DNA of 64,000 bases from Hibiscus mutabilis. Taxonomy: Eukaryota > Streptophyta > Magnoliopsida > Malvales > Malvaceae. Position numbers and translations under genes: made by a program. The notes under the pieces were generated by a model. The model worked only from the letters and a program-made list of their open reading frames with translations, searched no databases and was not told where the DNA came from. Shown one piece after another: positions 10,785 to 23,936 of this stretch. Numbering within the stretch: the stretch's first letter is position 1; every line of letters starts with the position of its first letter. Location: NCBI GenBank assembly GCA_019671005.1, contig CM033723.1, positions 19,483,254 through 19,547,253 of the forward strand, in the 5' to 3' direction.

Positions 10785-10798
10785 AAGAGGGGGAGAGT
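10785..10798 (+). other. Polypurine tract of element C
   Basis: AAGAGGGGGAGAGT immediately before the TGTAACACCC LTR start; plus-strand primer site. Confidence 0.8.
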
Positions 10799-12195
10799 TG
10801 TAACACCCTAAATTTGGGCTTAGATGTTAGGTAGATCAATTTGACTGTTCAGGGGAACCGAATTATGCGCTTTGAGCTAGTTTTGGGAATTAATTCATAA
10901 TAAATGGTTTAAGGTTAAAATAAAATATGGAAAAATATTATAAAATGTTTAATTAATATTCTAAGGGTTTTGGAAAACTCAATTTCAAGAATAAAATCAA
11001 ATTTTAGGACATTTTAGTTTGGTGATTAAAATGTGACTAAATAATAAAAGGGTCAAAACTTAGAATCTTTAAGGAGCTAATTTATCAAAGTTTTTAATCA
11101 GATTTTCCCCTAATTTAGTCTTTTTTAAATGGTTTTTAAAAGGTTATTAATTAATAATAAAAAAAGATTTGATTAAAAAGATTGTAAATAACCAATTTCA
11201 TTTTCTTACTAACTACTTTTGTTCTCAACTTTTTTCTCAACTTTCTCGGCAACCCAACTATCAATTTCACTCTAAAATTCTCAGGAATCATTCTTTTTAG
11301 ATTTCCTAATTGATTCCTTTGATTTCTACAGCAAATCTTATTTGCTTTCTTGGAGATTTCACTAAAACTTTGCCAATTAAGGGAGAAGTCAACAACTAGA
11401 GGTGATTTCGTTTCTCTCCTCTAGTTAAAGATTCTTTATTGAAATTCCCAAGTTCTTGATCCTTTACAACTGATTTTTGTTAAATTTATATGATTAAATC
11501 ACAATTACAATGTTTTAATTGAGTTTTGATGAGAAATTTGATGAATATTAATACGGATCTGGTTTTGTGTTGATTCTAATTGATTTAGATCATATTTCGA
11601 ACTTGTTTTAATGTTATGAGAAGAGATTAATAAAATGAATCTTGAAATTAATGTGAATTGCTAATTTTCTAGGTTGTAATAGTTAGATTTTGTTGTGAAA
11701 TTGGTGTTGTAAGGTTGCTGGAGGTTTAAGGTTGTTATGTTGATTTTTTTATGTTAATTGATGATGTTAAGATGTTACAATAGTTAGGTTTTGGCTGGGA
11801 TTTGTTTAGGTTGAGTTTGGTGGTGTTTTTGGATGATTTAAAAAAGCGATTGATGGTTTCTGGTGAGGCAAACTTGAGGAGTTGTGTTGCTATGTTTAGA
11901 GATGCGTGGAAATGCATTAATCCTTTGTTTTTGTATGGGTAAAGTAGAGGAGAGATATCCTTCATCCTTTGGAGAGGTTTTGGAGGCTTCAAAAGCTTTA
12001 TTTTACATTGGCAAGTGGAGCGTTTGGATGTCGATGAGCGGAAACGTGATTTAATGCTTTTAAAAGGTTTGAAGATGGTTCTTGGGAGTTTAGATTAAAT
12101 TTGAAACACTTGTCTAAGCTCGAAGTAAATACAGGATATTTTCGCTCTCGTTTTCGATTTTGCAAAATGCAATCTCATGCACATGTTTATAGTTT
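10799..12195 (+). repeat. 3' LTR of element C, left part
   Basis: It starts TGTAACACCC. It shares a leader block with the LTRs of D, E, H and I, namely AATTAAGGGAGAA, then a CTAGAGG/CCTCTAG stem and AAATTCCCAAGTT near 11375-11455. The A/T-rich stretch has no credible ORF. It breaks at 12196 where element D's LTR starts; the last bases before D are AGTTT. Confidence 0.8.
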
Positions 12196-15100
12196 TGTAA
12201 CGCCCCAGTTTTGGGTCTAGCTATTTTGGGGTTCATTTTAAGGGTTCAGTAGACCGGTATTAGGGATTCGAGTCAGTTTCGGGATTAAATCGGATTAAAT
12301 ATTTTTGAAGGTGATAAAAATATAGAAAAATGTTCTAAAATCATTGTTTAATATATTAATGATTGCGGTGAAATCAATTTTGTAAAATGAGTTTTGGAAA
12401 TTGGACATTTTGGACTAGTGACCAAAATGTAAACTTTGAAAACTATTTTTAGTGACTATTTTGCAAACAGTCAAAACTTTGAATCTTTAAGGAGCCTAAT
12501 GCCCAAAAGTCCAATCTCAGACTTTATCCCTTAATTGGCTATTTTAAAAGTGTTTTGGAAAATATAAATAGGTTGGATAGAATTAATTTGATAATTATTT
12601 CTTTAAAACAAAATCACGTAACTAACTTTCTCACAAAATATTTTTCTCTCAAAATCTCTCCTGCCAAACATCATTCTTTTCTTCTAAATCTTAAGGTAAA
12701 ATCATGTTTTCTTTAATCCTTTGATTTCAAATGATTTCTTGTTGAATGTTTATCAAAACCTTATTGTTTTAACTTTATTTTCACATGTAAATCATCCAAT
12801 TAAGGGAGAAAGCATCCATTAGAGGTAAGGTTCATTCTTCTCCTCTAATGAAAGGTTCTTTACTGAAATTCCCAAGTTGTTGATTCTTTACAATTGTTTT
12901 CGAATGTGTTTTGATAGTTTAATTAAGGAAAATTGGATTAATTGTCGTTTGATTGATGGAATTGATATATTTTTGAATTTGATCTATTTTATTGGATTTC
13001 CGATCAGATTAGATCATGATTTTAGTGTTTAATATTGTTGAAGGCTTGGTTTTATCAAAATAATCCCTAAACTAGTTGAATCTCTATTGGTAAAGGTTGT
13101 TAGTTAAGGGTTTTTGTGTGGTTAATGGAATTTAATCATTGTTGGTAGTAAAAGGATGTTGTGAAAGGACTTTTAGATGTTAATTGATGAAGTTTGATGT
13201 TTTGAATCGTTTTTTTGTGGCTGGGTTAAGATTAAAAGATGGTTGAGGGTGATTTCGATAAGTTTCAGATAGTTTTTGAGTGGGCAACTTGTGAGTTGCA
13301 GGTAATTGCTTAGTAGCAGTGGTTTGGATGCATTTTTTATGCATGTTTCCTCTGGTTTTGTGTGGCCAAAATAGGGGATAACCAAGGCGAAGTAGCTTGA
13401 GGTGGATCGTTGCTTGCTGGGAGCTCGATTTGCATTGGCGAGCAAGGCGAGGCATAATTGGTGAGTGGAAAAGGTTTTAAAAGTCTTTCAAAGTTTTGAA
13501 AGTGTTTATGTGAGTTTAGGTTAAGCTTGAAATACTTACCAAAGCTCAGAAGTAAGTTTCCCTCTTTTGCTCTATAATATCGGTTCAGATATGAGCGTGT
13601 GTAATTCATGTTTTGGTTGTAAACATGGTTTGTTTTACTTACTGTAAATGCATGATTTTGTGTACATATGCAGGGGTTTAAAAGTATATAAAATGCTACT
13701 TAGCATTGGTTTTCATTTCGGTTGGAAATGTGGTATTGCTTTGGCAATGGGGCTTGCATATGTGGTATTTTTGTATAATGCATTGTAAAACAGTGAGTAA
13801 ATGGTTTTGTAAATGATATATTGGCTATGTGATATGATGAGAAAACATTCGGATATAGTTGGCATACCATAGGATAAAGTGCACTATAATATGTTTAAAT
13901 CAATCGTGGTTAAAGGCCCTTGAGGTATAGCGGTCAGCTACTCGTACTATGATGTTATAACTTGGGTTGAACGGTCGGTTCCCCTTGTTGACGTTGATCT
14001 TGATGTCAGCAAGGTTGTCATATCATGCGGTCGGTCATCATAAGAGATTTGTGTATCCGATATGTAAGGTTAACGTTCGGTTAACCAATGATTAGCGGTC
14101 GGCTAATCAAGGATAGCGGTAGGCTATCCGAGGATAGAGGTCGTCTATCCGGGGTCACTATAATTGCCAATATATGAAATTTTATGTATTGAGCCTACTT
14201 TATAGTGCTTTGGGGTTTAAGCATGGTAAAATGACATAATGCTTTGGGATTTAAGCATGTGCTTTATAAATGTTTTGCACATGGTCGATATGCATGTTTT
14301 GATTTAGAATCAACGGAAATGCCTTGGTTGCAAACATGGTTTGAAAACAAGTGTTTAGTTTTCAAAGGTTTAAAATGCATCATTGTTTTATGAGCATCCT
14401 CACTAAGCATGTGTGCTTATGCTCTCTTTTTCCCAATGATGCAGAGCACTGAAGTTTGAGGCAGTAAATGCAAGGTTAAAGTGATCCAAGAGTAAAGACT
14501 AATTTGAGTATGAACTTGGTTTAAGTTTTCAGTTAATAAGGCAATGTGTTCGCCATGTTTTTGGGGATTTGTAATTCTGTTTTCCCTAGTTTTTGAGCAT
14601 TTTTAATGCTGTGTTTGAGGTTGGATTGATGTTGATAAGTATATTGTTAATCCTTGCTTATGGTTGATGCTAGGTGGTTGCTTAAGTATGCATCTAGATA
14701 GCCGAGGTTGAATGCCATGTCTTGATAAATCTAGCACGTTGATTCTGATGTTATGGATATGTGTGGAGGTGGCATATGCTAATAAATGTTCAGTTGAGTG
14801 TTTTGGTATGTTTGGTAAAGTGGTTTAGGGAGAATGCCTATCGGTTGATCTGTTGGAAGCATATGATTGGTTGTGATTGCTAAATCTTAGTGCAAGTTAT
14901 GGAATATGGTTGGATGGTTGGTTGTATGCATGAATGTGAGTTGCTAGGATCTAAATGCATCTAGATTGGATTGAAAAATCAGCTAAAAATGACATTTTAG
15001 GTCTAGGCGTATCATAATGCATCCCCTCATACCGGTACGGCTAGGCCATTTTAGGTTTAGCGTTTTGATACGTAGGAGAGATGTTTCTATATGGGTAAGC

Positions 15101-15580
15101 CATTTTAGGCATAGCGTTTTGATACGTAGGGCCGTATCGGTATGGATTGGAGCTACTGAATCTGAGTGTTGAAAATTGGACAAGGCATACCGAAACACCT
15201 GTACACGTATCGATACGGGTTGCAGTTAAATCGGCTATTGGTTTGTTTGATAGTTTTTGATTCTTTCATTTTGATCCCCGGTTGTTGTGAATGCAATTGC
15301 TTTAGTTTGGATGGTCGGATTGAGTCGAAAATTGACATGCAAGCATGTAATTTTACTAATTGAGGACTAGTAACCGTAATTCCTATAATGGTCTAGTAAT
15401 TTACCAGATTTACATTTTAGTCCCTAAAATGTATCATATGCAATTGGTTGCCTTTCCGTAGTCCATTTCCTTTGAAAATTCATCTGCTACAAGCATGATC
15501 ACTTAGGATTAATAATACGCATCTAGACAGGATAAAAAGGAAGAAAATGGACCAGTTTTCTTAGACAAACCTAATGTAGC
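12196..15580 (+). repeat. 5' LTR of element D, left part
   Basis: It starts TGTAACGCCCC. It has the shared leader block near 12800-12880, a run of AGCGGTCGGCT-type units near 13920-14150, and a cluster of palindromic CGTATCGATACG-type motifs near 15000-15220. It is homologous in inverted orientation to the adjoining LTR of E (15581-19161). It is interrupted by E after GTAGC at 15576-15580. No gene is seen. Confidence 0.85.
15576..15580. repeat. Target site duplication of element E, left copy
   Basis: GTAGC next to the left end of E, repeated at 27351-27355 next to the right end. Confidence 0.9.
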
Positions 15581-18500
15581 TGTAACCCCCTCGACCCGGC
15601 CTAGATGTCTGACCGAACCGAGAGAACTACATGAGGTTTGCGGAAGCAAACTGAAGAACAATTACGAAAACTGGTCCATTTTTTTCTTTTTATCTAATCT
15701 AGATGCAAATTATTAATCCTACATGTGTATACTTGCAACGGTTAAATTTTCAAAGAAAATAGATCACGGGAAGGCCACCAATTACATATCATGCGATTTA
15801 GGGACTAAATTGTAAAACTGGTAATTTTAAGGACCAAAATTGAAATTAAAGTTACCAATCCTCAATTAGTCCATTTTCATGCTCACATGACAAATTTCAA
15901 GTCAAAACGATCATCCAAGCGTATACAATTGCATTTATAAAATTCAGGGACCAATATGAAAGAAACAGAAACCTTCAAGATTCAAAACTAACCAATTTAA
16001 TTGTAGCTGTACCGATACGCGTACAAGTGTTTTGATACACCCTTATGATTTCAAAAATTCAAATTCCAATAGCTAAAACCCGTACCGAAACACTTGCTCG
16101 CGTATCGAAATGCCTGGCAAAAATGCTTAAGACTGTATCGGAACACTTGCTCGAGTACCGAAACGCTATTCCTAAAAAGGCTTATCCGTATTGAAACACC
16201 TAACCGCGTATAGAAACGCTAAGCCTGAAATAGCCTAGCCGTACTGGTACGGGGTCACCTGTTTCGATTCACCTTCACTTGTAATGTCTTAAATTGATGT
16301 TTAAACACATTTTAATGAAAACCAAACCACTTATACATGCTTCAAACATTTATACAACATCACCAAAATACATTTCCCACCAAAGCAACGTAGAAAATCA
16401 ACCAAACATGGCATTCATACAAACTTGTTGATTTATAGGTATGCTTTCTAATATCATTCTACCAAACAACCAAAACTCACATTTGGTACCTTTAAGGAAT
16501 ACTCATCATCTTTGCACAATCATAGCATCATACAAAACTTGCTTGAATCATCAAAACATAGCAACCACACCAAAATAACTAGATGCAATCCTAAGCACAC
16601 ATCTAGCATCAAAATAGGTAATGATTCACACAAGTCTAACAACAACAAACCAACATGAAATCCGGCACTTCACATGCTTAAAAACCACGGAAAAACAGAA
16701 TTACAAATCCCCAAAATATGGCAAACACATTTCCTTATTAACTGGAATCATAAACTGAGTTCATACTCAAAGTAATCTTTGCCTTAGGATCACTTTAGCC
16801 TTTCCCTTGCAGCCCTAAAACTTTAATGCTCTGCATCATTAAGAAAAAGAGAGCATAAGAACACATGCTTAGTGAGCATGCTCATAAAACAATGATGCAT
16901 TTAAAAGCATTTGAAACCAAAACACTTGTTTCCAAAACATGCTTATAACCAAATCACTTTCCTTGTCTCCAACCGAGACATGCATAAACACCCTTATGCA
17001 ACATCATATACATATTCCATGCTTAGATCCCACAACATTAAATCATAGACCATGCTTAAATCCCAAAGCATTATTAAATAAGACATGCTAAAATCCCAAA
17101 GCATTACATAAAATGGTTCAACACATGAACTTTCACATATATTGGCATTAATAGTGACCCGGATAGACTACCCTCTATCAAACATATTGGATAAACGGAT
17201 CTCCCATACCATGCATAGTTAAACCGCATGATATACCCAAACCTTGCCTAGTTAAACAACAAGATTTGACACCCTCGCCTAGTTAAACCGCTAGATTTCC
17301 ACCATTGCCTAGTTAAACCGCAAGAGTATCGACCTTGCCTAGTTAAACTGCAAGATCACCATCAAATTGGGTTGCCTAGTTAAACCACATACCCAAGAGG
17401 TTCCCAATAGTGCAAGTGGCCTTGTTAAACCGCATACCTCAAGGACCCATGGCCACGATCGATTTTGTTCATATTTTATAGTGCACTTTAATCCTATGGC
17501 ATGCCAACTATATCTGATTGTTTCTTACCTTGTCACATATCCAATATATCATTTACAAAACCATTTACCTATTGTTTTTCAATTCATTAAACCAAAACCA
17601 CCACATATACAATCCACATTGCCCAAAGCAATACCCCATTCCAAACCGGAATGAGTACCAATGCTCACTAGCATGTATTTACATAAAATCCATTGTATAT
17701 GTGTTCATAACCATGCATTAACAGTAGTAAATTAAACCATGTTTAACACCAAAACATGAATTAAACATGCTCATATCTAAACCAATTTTTAAGAGCGAAA
17801 TAAGGGAAACTTACTTTCGAGGTTATGTAAGCGTTTCATGCTTACCCTAAACTCCCAACAACCGTTAGAGAACCTTTTAAAGGCGTTTAAACTAGTTTCC
17901 ACTCACCGATACGCTTTACCTTCCTTGCCAATGCGAAACAAGCTTCCGGAAAGAAACAAAACAATGTCAAGCTTCGTCGCCTTGATTGTCCCCTGTTTTA
18001 AACACATAAAACCAGAAGATAAATGCATTAAAATGCATTCAAACCATTGCCTGACAGCAGTCTCCCGCAAATCCCAAGTTGCCCACTCAACAACCATCCG
18101 GAACATATCCAAAACATCATCAAATCCTTCCAAAACTTAACCCAGCCATAGTGTAACGATTCAAACCATTAAACTTCATCAATTAACATCTAAAAACCCT
18201 TTCGCAACATCATTTTACTTCCAACAGTGATTAAACACCAAAATCATCACAAAAACCCTTAACTAAGAACTTTAACTATTAGAGATTCAGCCAATTTCGG
18301 GATTCAATTATTAAAACCAACTTATCCACATTACATCTAAAATAAGATTAAAATCAACCCTCAACATTTGAAAAACATATCCAATTCAAAAATCTCAAGG
18401 TTTCATCAATTAAACCTCTATTAAGCAAAACTCCGTAATTAATCAATTAAATCCCATTAGAAAACATATATAAAATGTCAAGAACTTGGGAATTTCAATA

Positions 18501-19161
18501 AAGAATCGTTCATTAGAGGAGAAGAACGAACCTTACCTCCAATGAGTGAGTTTTCCCTTAATTGGATGTTTTCCTCTTGAAAAATAAAGAGATTCAATTA
18601 GATTTTGGAAAAACAAGTTGAATAATCATTTAGCAAATCAAATAGTTATGAAATCAAAATCATTACCTTAAATCTCTGATAAGTAAAAGGGTGTTTGGCT
18701 GAGAGTATTTTGAGAGAAAATATGAGAGAAAGAAAGGCCAAATTGTGATTTAGAAAAATAACTACGTCTTTAACTAAATCCTTTTAATTCCCTTAATTAA
18801 AACGCTTTTAAAAGTGGTCCTAATTAAAAGAAAACTCAGATTAGACCAAATGGTAAAATAGCTCCTTAATGATTCAAAGTTTTGACTCTTTACAAAACAG
18901 TCCCCTATAACAACAGTTTTCAAAAGTTGAATTTTGGTCACCAGCCAAACTGCCACTCTTCCAAAACCCATTTTCCAAAATTGATTTTACCACATTCATT
19001 ATTATATTAAATAATGATTTTACAACATTTTGCATATTTTTATCACCTTTAAAAATATTTAATCTGATTTAATCCTGAAACTAACTCGAACCTCTAATAC
19101 CAGACCACCGGACCTTCGAACCAACCTTTAATCCGTCCAAACCCAAAACCGGGGCGTTACA
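15581..19161 (-). repeat. 3' LTR of element E
   Basis: On the plus strand it opens TGTAACCCCC and closes GGGGCGTTACA. It is collinear with 23937-27350. It contains CGTATCGAAACGC-type motifs (16010-16260), GCCTAGTTAAACCGC repeats (17215-17425) and the shared leader block near 18490-18560. No coding is seen. Confidence 0.9.
17215..17425 (-). repeat. Tandem-like TTGCCTAGTTAAACCGC repeats in E 3' LTR
   Basis: About seven degenerate units roughly 33-40 bp apart, each with TAGTTAAACCGC or a close variant. The matching block in the 5' LTR (25477-25680) has a different arrangement, with two almost identical units ending AAGAGTACCGACC. Confidence 0.8.
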
Positions 19162-19178
19162 ACTCTCCCCCTCTTAAG
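19162..19178 (-). other. Polypurine tract of element E
   Basis: Reads CTTAAGAGGGGGAGAGT on the minus strand, immediately before the 3' LTR start. Confidence 0.8.
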
Positions 19179-19189
19179 AATTTTCAAAC

Positions 19190-20500
19190 TCGAAATTTAC
19201 CTGGAGGAAAAAGATGCAGAAATTACTCCATCATATCTGCCTTACTTTCCCAAGTGGCCACCTCGACACCACGGTGCCGCAACAAAACCTTGACAAGATC
19301 AATCATCTTGCCATGAAGAACTTTGCTGCTAGACTCAAGGGTTTCCACGGATCCTTGTCATAGGATAAATCTGGTCTCAACTCAATATGCTCCACCGACA
19401 CAATATATGAGAGATCCAACCGATACCTCCGCAACATACATACATGGAACACATCATGTATTTTCTCAAGCTCAGGAGGTAACATAAACTGATAAGCCAC
19501 AGGACCTACTCGTTCCATAATCTCGTATGGTCCAATAAACCTCATACTAAGCTTACCCTTATGTTCGAACCGCATCACCTTTTTCCATGGTGACACTTTC
19601 ACGAACACCTGATCGCTTACTGCATATTCAATTTCCCTACGCCTCAAATCCGCATATGATTTCTGTTGATCCACAGCCACTTTCAAGCGATCACACACAA
19701 GCTTTACCTTTTCATATGTGTCTTTCAACACATGCGTCAAGGAAACATGCTTTTCCCCTACCTCAGCCTAACACAAGGGCGTACGACACCTTCGGCCATA
19801 CAATGCCTCATATGGTGTCATTTGTATACTTGCTTGATAGCTATTATTGTATGCAAATTCAACCAAAGATAGATGTTTCTCCTAAGTTCTTTAAAAAAAG
19901 TCAATAATAAAACACTTCAGCATATCCTCCAAAATCTGGATAACCCGTACAGGCTGTCCATCCGACTGTTGATGATACGTGGTGCTGAAATTCAATCTCG
20001 TACCCAAAGCTCGGTGCAGACTCACCCAAAACCTCGATATGAACCTTAGATCCCTATCTGAAACAATGAACTTTGGTACCCCGTGCAGACGCACGATCTC
20101 AAAAATGTACAAATTTGCTAACTTGTCCAAGGTGTACGTCGTATGCAGTGGCAGAAAATGTGCACATTTCGTAAGTTGATCTAAAATCACCCAAATGGAA
20201 TCCTTTTTAGCTGGCGTCAAAGGTAACCTTAACACAAAATCCATGGTGATTCTCTCCCATTTCCATTCTGAGATTCTCAACGGTTGCAACAACCCAGATG
20301 GAAACTGATGTTCAGCCTTAACCCGCTGACACACCATACACTTAGAAACAAACTCTGCCACATCTTTTTCAAACCAACCCAGTAGTACACTTCCTTTAAA
20401 TCATAATACATCTTGGTACTACCAAGATGCATAGCAAAAGGACTAGAATACGCCTCTGCCAAAATAGTATGCCTAAGCTCTGAAACCTCCGTCACCACAA
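19190..20500 (-). pseudogene. Integrase with remnant chromodomain (element E)
   Basis: Zinc-binding region with CMVCQRVKAEHQ at about 20330. The core has TMDFVLRLPL (first Asp) and VSDRDLRFISRFW (second Asp). The third catalytic position reads DGQPVRV, with valine codon 19948-19950 where relatives have SER. Frame breaks fall near 20360 and 19885. The C-terminal GPY/F module is FIGPYEIMERVG near 19520. After AAKFFMAR the frame stops, and only a degraded chromodomain (RHRGVEVATWESKAD-like) remains near 19230-19290. It would insert cDNA; this copy is inactive. Confidence 0.87.
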
Positions 20501-20529
20501 TTCAGCCTTTAAAGCACAAAACACCATCA

Positions 20530-21990
20530 TCATCAAAATGAAAATCTGTCGGTTGCTTAGCTTTAATGAACTACGACAATGTAGGCTTAACCTGCAACTC
20601 AGCCAACAAACCACCTTCCCGAGTCACGCTCAATATCGTAAACATCACCCTAAGCTCAATAGAAACCTTACGACTCAGCGCATCCGACACCACATTGGAT
20701 TTTCCACGATGATACTCGATTGTTAAGTCATAATCTTTAAGCAACTTCAACCATCTTCGTTCCCTAAGGTTCAAATATTTTTGAGACATCAAATATTTCA
20801 AGCTCTTATGGTCCGTAAAAACCACACACTTTTCACCATAAAGGTAGTGTCTCCAAATTTTCAAGGCAAAAACCATAGCTGCAAGCTCCAAATCATGATT
20901 CAGATAGTTGTGCTCATGAACCTTCAGCTGTCTCAACGCATAGGCCACAACCTTTCTGTCTTGCATTAGCACACAACCCAAGCCCACATACAATGCGTCA
21001 CTATGAACCACAAACTCCTTCCCATATTCAGGTTGAATCAACACGGGAGCATGTGTCAAAACCTCTTTCAACTTCACAAAACTCTGCTACTGCTTTTTTG
21101 TCCACATATATGAAACATTCTTTTGCAACAACTTCGTCAACGGTGTTGCAATACTCGAGAACCCATCTATAAAGCAATGGTAATAAGTAGCCAGCCCAAG
21201 AAAACTACGAACCTCCGAAACAGATTTAGGTCGCTTCTAATTGAGAATAGCCTCAATTTTTTGTGGATCAACACGAATACCCTTCGCGGAAACGACATGG
21301 CCTAAAAACATCACCTCCTTGAGCCAAAACTTACACTTGCTCAACTTGGCATACAACTGATTATCCTTCAACACTTGCAACACAATCTGCAAATACTGAT
21401 CATGCTCCTCCTCGGTACGAGAGTACACGAGTATATCATCGATAAAAACCACAACAAACTGATCAAGGTACTCATGAAACACCATATTCATCATGTCCAT
21501 AAAAGCTGCTAGGACATTCGTAAAACCAAACGGCATCACCAAAAACTCATAATGCTCGTACCTCGTGCGAAACGTAGTTTTATGCCCGTCCACATCTTTA
21601 ACCTTCAACTGGTAATACCCTAACCTTAAATCAATCTTTGAAAACATCGCTGCCCCACGAAATTGACCGAACAAGTCATCAATCTGCGGTAATGGGTACT
21701 TGCTCTTCACTGTCAACTTATTCAACTATGGTAATCAATGCATATACGCATCGATCTATCCTTTTTCTTCACAAAAAGAATTGGGGCACCCCAAGGCGAA
21801 AAACTAGGCCGAATGAACCGATGGTCCAATAACTCCCGAAGCTGCACTTTTAACTTTTTCAACTCCTTTGTTGCCATCTGATAAGGAGCAATGGACACCT
21901 GAGTCGAACCCTCATACGTCTCAATACTGAATTCCACCTCTCTATCATGAGGTAATCCCGGTAATTCTTCAGGAAACACCTCTAAAAATT
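20530..21990 (-). pseudogene. Reverse transcriptase and RNase H (element E)
   Basis: RT begins near 21980 (ELPGLPHDREVEFSIE) and runs through SPWGAPILFVKKKDRSMR, SKIDLRLGYYQLKV and MPFGFTNV, with catalytic FIDDILVYSRT near 21430 intact. The DYHS/QLNKL box is split by a stop (about 21725), and further stops separate the connection domain. RNase H (21077-20571) shows SDALYVGLGCVLMQ, TDHKSLKYL and SDALSR, so its acidic residues look present. The domain order RT then RNase H then integrase matches Ty3/gypsy. Confidence 0.9.
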
Positions 21991-21999
21991 CACAAACAG

Positions 22000-22626
22000 T
22001 CCGAATGTCCTACACTCGAACACCCTTGAACTCCGAATTCATGACGATAGCCAAGTAAGCTTGACAGCCGTCAAACATCATTTTCTCCGCTCGAGTAGCC
22101 GAAACAACATTGGATAAGAACTTCACATTCTCATAAACCACCACAACTTCATAATCATCGGCTAGCTTCAAGAAAATCATTTTGGATTCACAATCCACCA
22201 CCGCCTTGTGCTCACTTAACCTATCCATACCCATAATAACATCAAAACCATGGAATGGCAATTCCATTGATCCGCGGCAAATTCATGACCTTGCACAACC
22301 AGAGGATAACGCCTATACAACCTTCTAGTTGTAACCGTCTCCCCAAAGGAACTAGTCACTAACATGCCCACATCTAAGATCTTAACAGGAACGTTCAACA
22401 AAGATGCATGTTCACTCAAGATATATGAATGAGTAGACCCTGAATTAATCAAAGAAAATAATGTCAAAAATTGCAAGGTAAATGTACCTACGATCACATC
22501 AGTGTCATTGAGCCCCTCACGATGAGCATAAACCCGAGTCGGTCCACTATTCTCTGATCGCACAATAACTGCATGTGCTGCAGCCCTTTGCCCATCTTCT
22601 CGCCTTTGGAAATTACCCATGCCTCG
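22000..22626 (-). pseudogene. Aspartic protease (element E)
   Basis: The retropepsin core reads LINSGSTHSYILSEH. The catalytic Asp of DSGSTHS is Asn here (codon at 22444-22446), which should abolish activity. The second half, MGMDRLSEHKAVVDCESKM, lies in a shifted frame at 22267-22010, so at least one frameshift separates the halves. Confidence 0.85.
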
Positions 22627-23722
22627 ACCTCAGCCTCTAGCAGGTGCAGCAATATAGACCGGTGCATCCCTTAAAGCACGAGGACAATCACGCTTCATAT
22701 GCTCAGAGGATCCACATATCCAGAAACCTCCAGCAGTACCCCAACACATACCCATGTGGCACCTTCCACAATGCTCACACTCTAGTAGAACACGAGCTAC
22801 CTGATTGCCTTGACTAGCACCACCACCACGCCTATGATTTGGCCTATGTCTCTTATCCCGAAACTTCCTATTCGCTCTCCCAAAGTAGCTATATTCAGTT
22901 GTTCTCTTACCAATGCTCGCACTCGCAGCCTGGACCGATGTACCCAAAGGCTGCTCAACATCCTTGGCCCGATTAACCAACACATCAAAATCTGTGTAAT
23001 CCACGGCCAACAGATATGTCTTAATATCCTTCATCAAACCATAGCAGAACCTATCACATCTCTGTTCATCATCGGGGACCAACTCTGAGGCATATCGACT
23101 CAAAAGGAACAAACTTCACCTCATATTCGGTAACAAACATGCCACCCTACATGAGCGACATAAACTCGCGCTTTTTTGCATCCAAATACTAGGTACCAAG
23201 ATACTTTCTCTTGAAAGCTCTCTGGAAGAACTCCTAAGTTATATCTGCCTCGGGAACACCTGCAATTGTGGTAACCCACCAATGATATGCATCACCTTGC
23301 AATAGTGACACAGTGCAACCCAACTTGCGCTCCTCATTACAACCCATCTGATTCAAAATACGGATTGTCTTCTCCAGCTATCCCTCAGCCGCATCAGGAC
23401 TCAAACCCTAAAATTCCTTGCCTCACAAACTACGAAGATGCTCCGAGGGCAAACCTTGATCAGCTACCACCGTAGGTGTCGGTGCTTGCACTTTCACTCC
23501 AGCCATCGCTGCCTGAAATGCTCCCTTCATCGCTTGGATTAATGGAGTTAAATCACCAAACACTGGCAATTGATGAACCTAGGGTACATCACCAGCCCCA
23601 ACATCGACAAGAGGAACCAACGGGGGAGGATGAGGTAAAACATTAGGGAGATTCCCTTCTTCAATGTTATTCTGCCCATCTTCGGCATTAATAGCCATTG
23701 AACGCGTCTGACGATGAGCCAT
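22627..23722 (-). pseudogene. Gag (element E)
   Basis: Start ATG at 23722 (MAHRQTRSMAIN). The N-terminal part has proline runs. The Retrotrans_gag region includes SLLQGDAYHWW and KRKYLG, with several stops between 23580 and 23115. The ORF at 23112-22630 holds the C-terminal half and a degenerate zinc knuckle (ICGSSEHMKRDC), which lacks the first Cys. It matches the short gag start of D at 27634, supporting one family. Confidence 0.85.
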
Positions 23723-23919
23723 GCTAAAAAAACATCAAAACACATTAAAGTTAGGCTAGCATAAGCAAAGGATCCAGGACAACCTTATAAAACATTTTTG
23801 AACATCGGTAATAGGCAATATGTTCCCAATTCATACCCCAACATGATATTAAACAATCACCATGCAATTCAAACATCACTTACTAATCAAACAACAACAT
23901 CCTAACATTTCGTAACCTG

Positions 23920-23931
23920 GCTCTGATACCA
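23920..23931 (-). promoter_or_regulatory. Primer binding site, initiator tRNA-Met type (element E)
   Basis: GCTCTGATACCA on plus, that is TGGTATCAGAGC on minus, a perfect 12-base match to initiator tRNA-Met, five bases from the LTR. Positions 23723-23919 are leader with no gene seen. Confidence 0.9.
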
Positions 23932-23936
23932 ACAAA

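Larger units (their letters stand above)
9949..12195 (+). mobile_element. Chromovirus C, 3' portion (Ty3/gypsy, Tekay/Del-like)
   Basis: Integrase C-terminal half, chromodomain, polypurine tract and the first 1.4 kb of the 3' LTR. Everything upstream of the integrase core is absent: the element is joined to the truncated Athila LTR at 9948. Its LTR is interrupted at 12196 by element D. The lineage is assigned from the chromodomain and the order INT-chromodomain-PPT-LTR. Confidence 0.85.

Noticed and set aside
17215..17425. Centromeric satellite
   Set aside because: Only a handful of short degenerate units, confined to the same place in LTRs.
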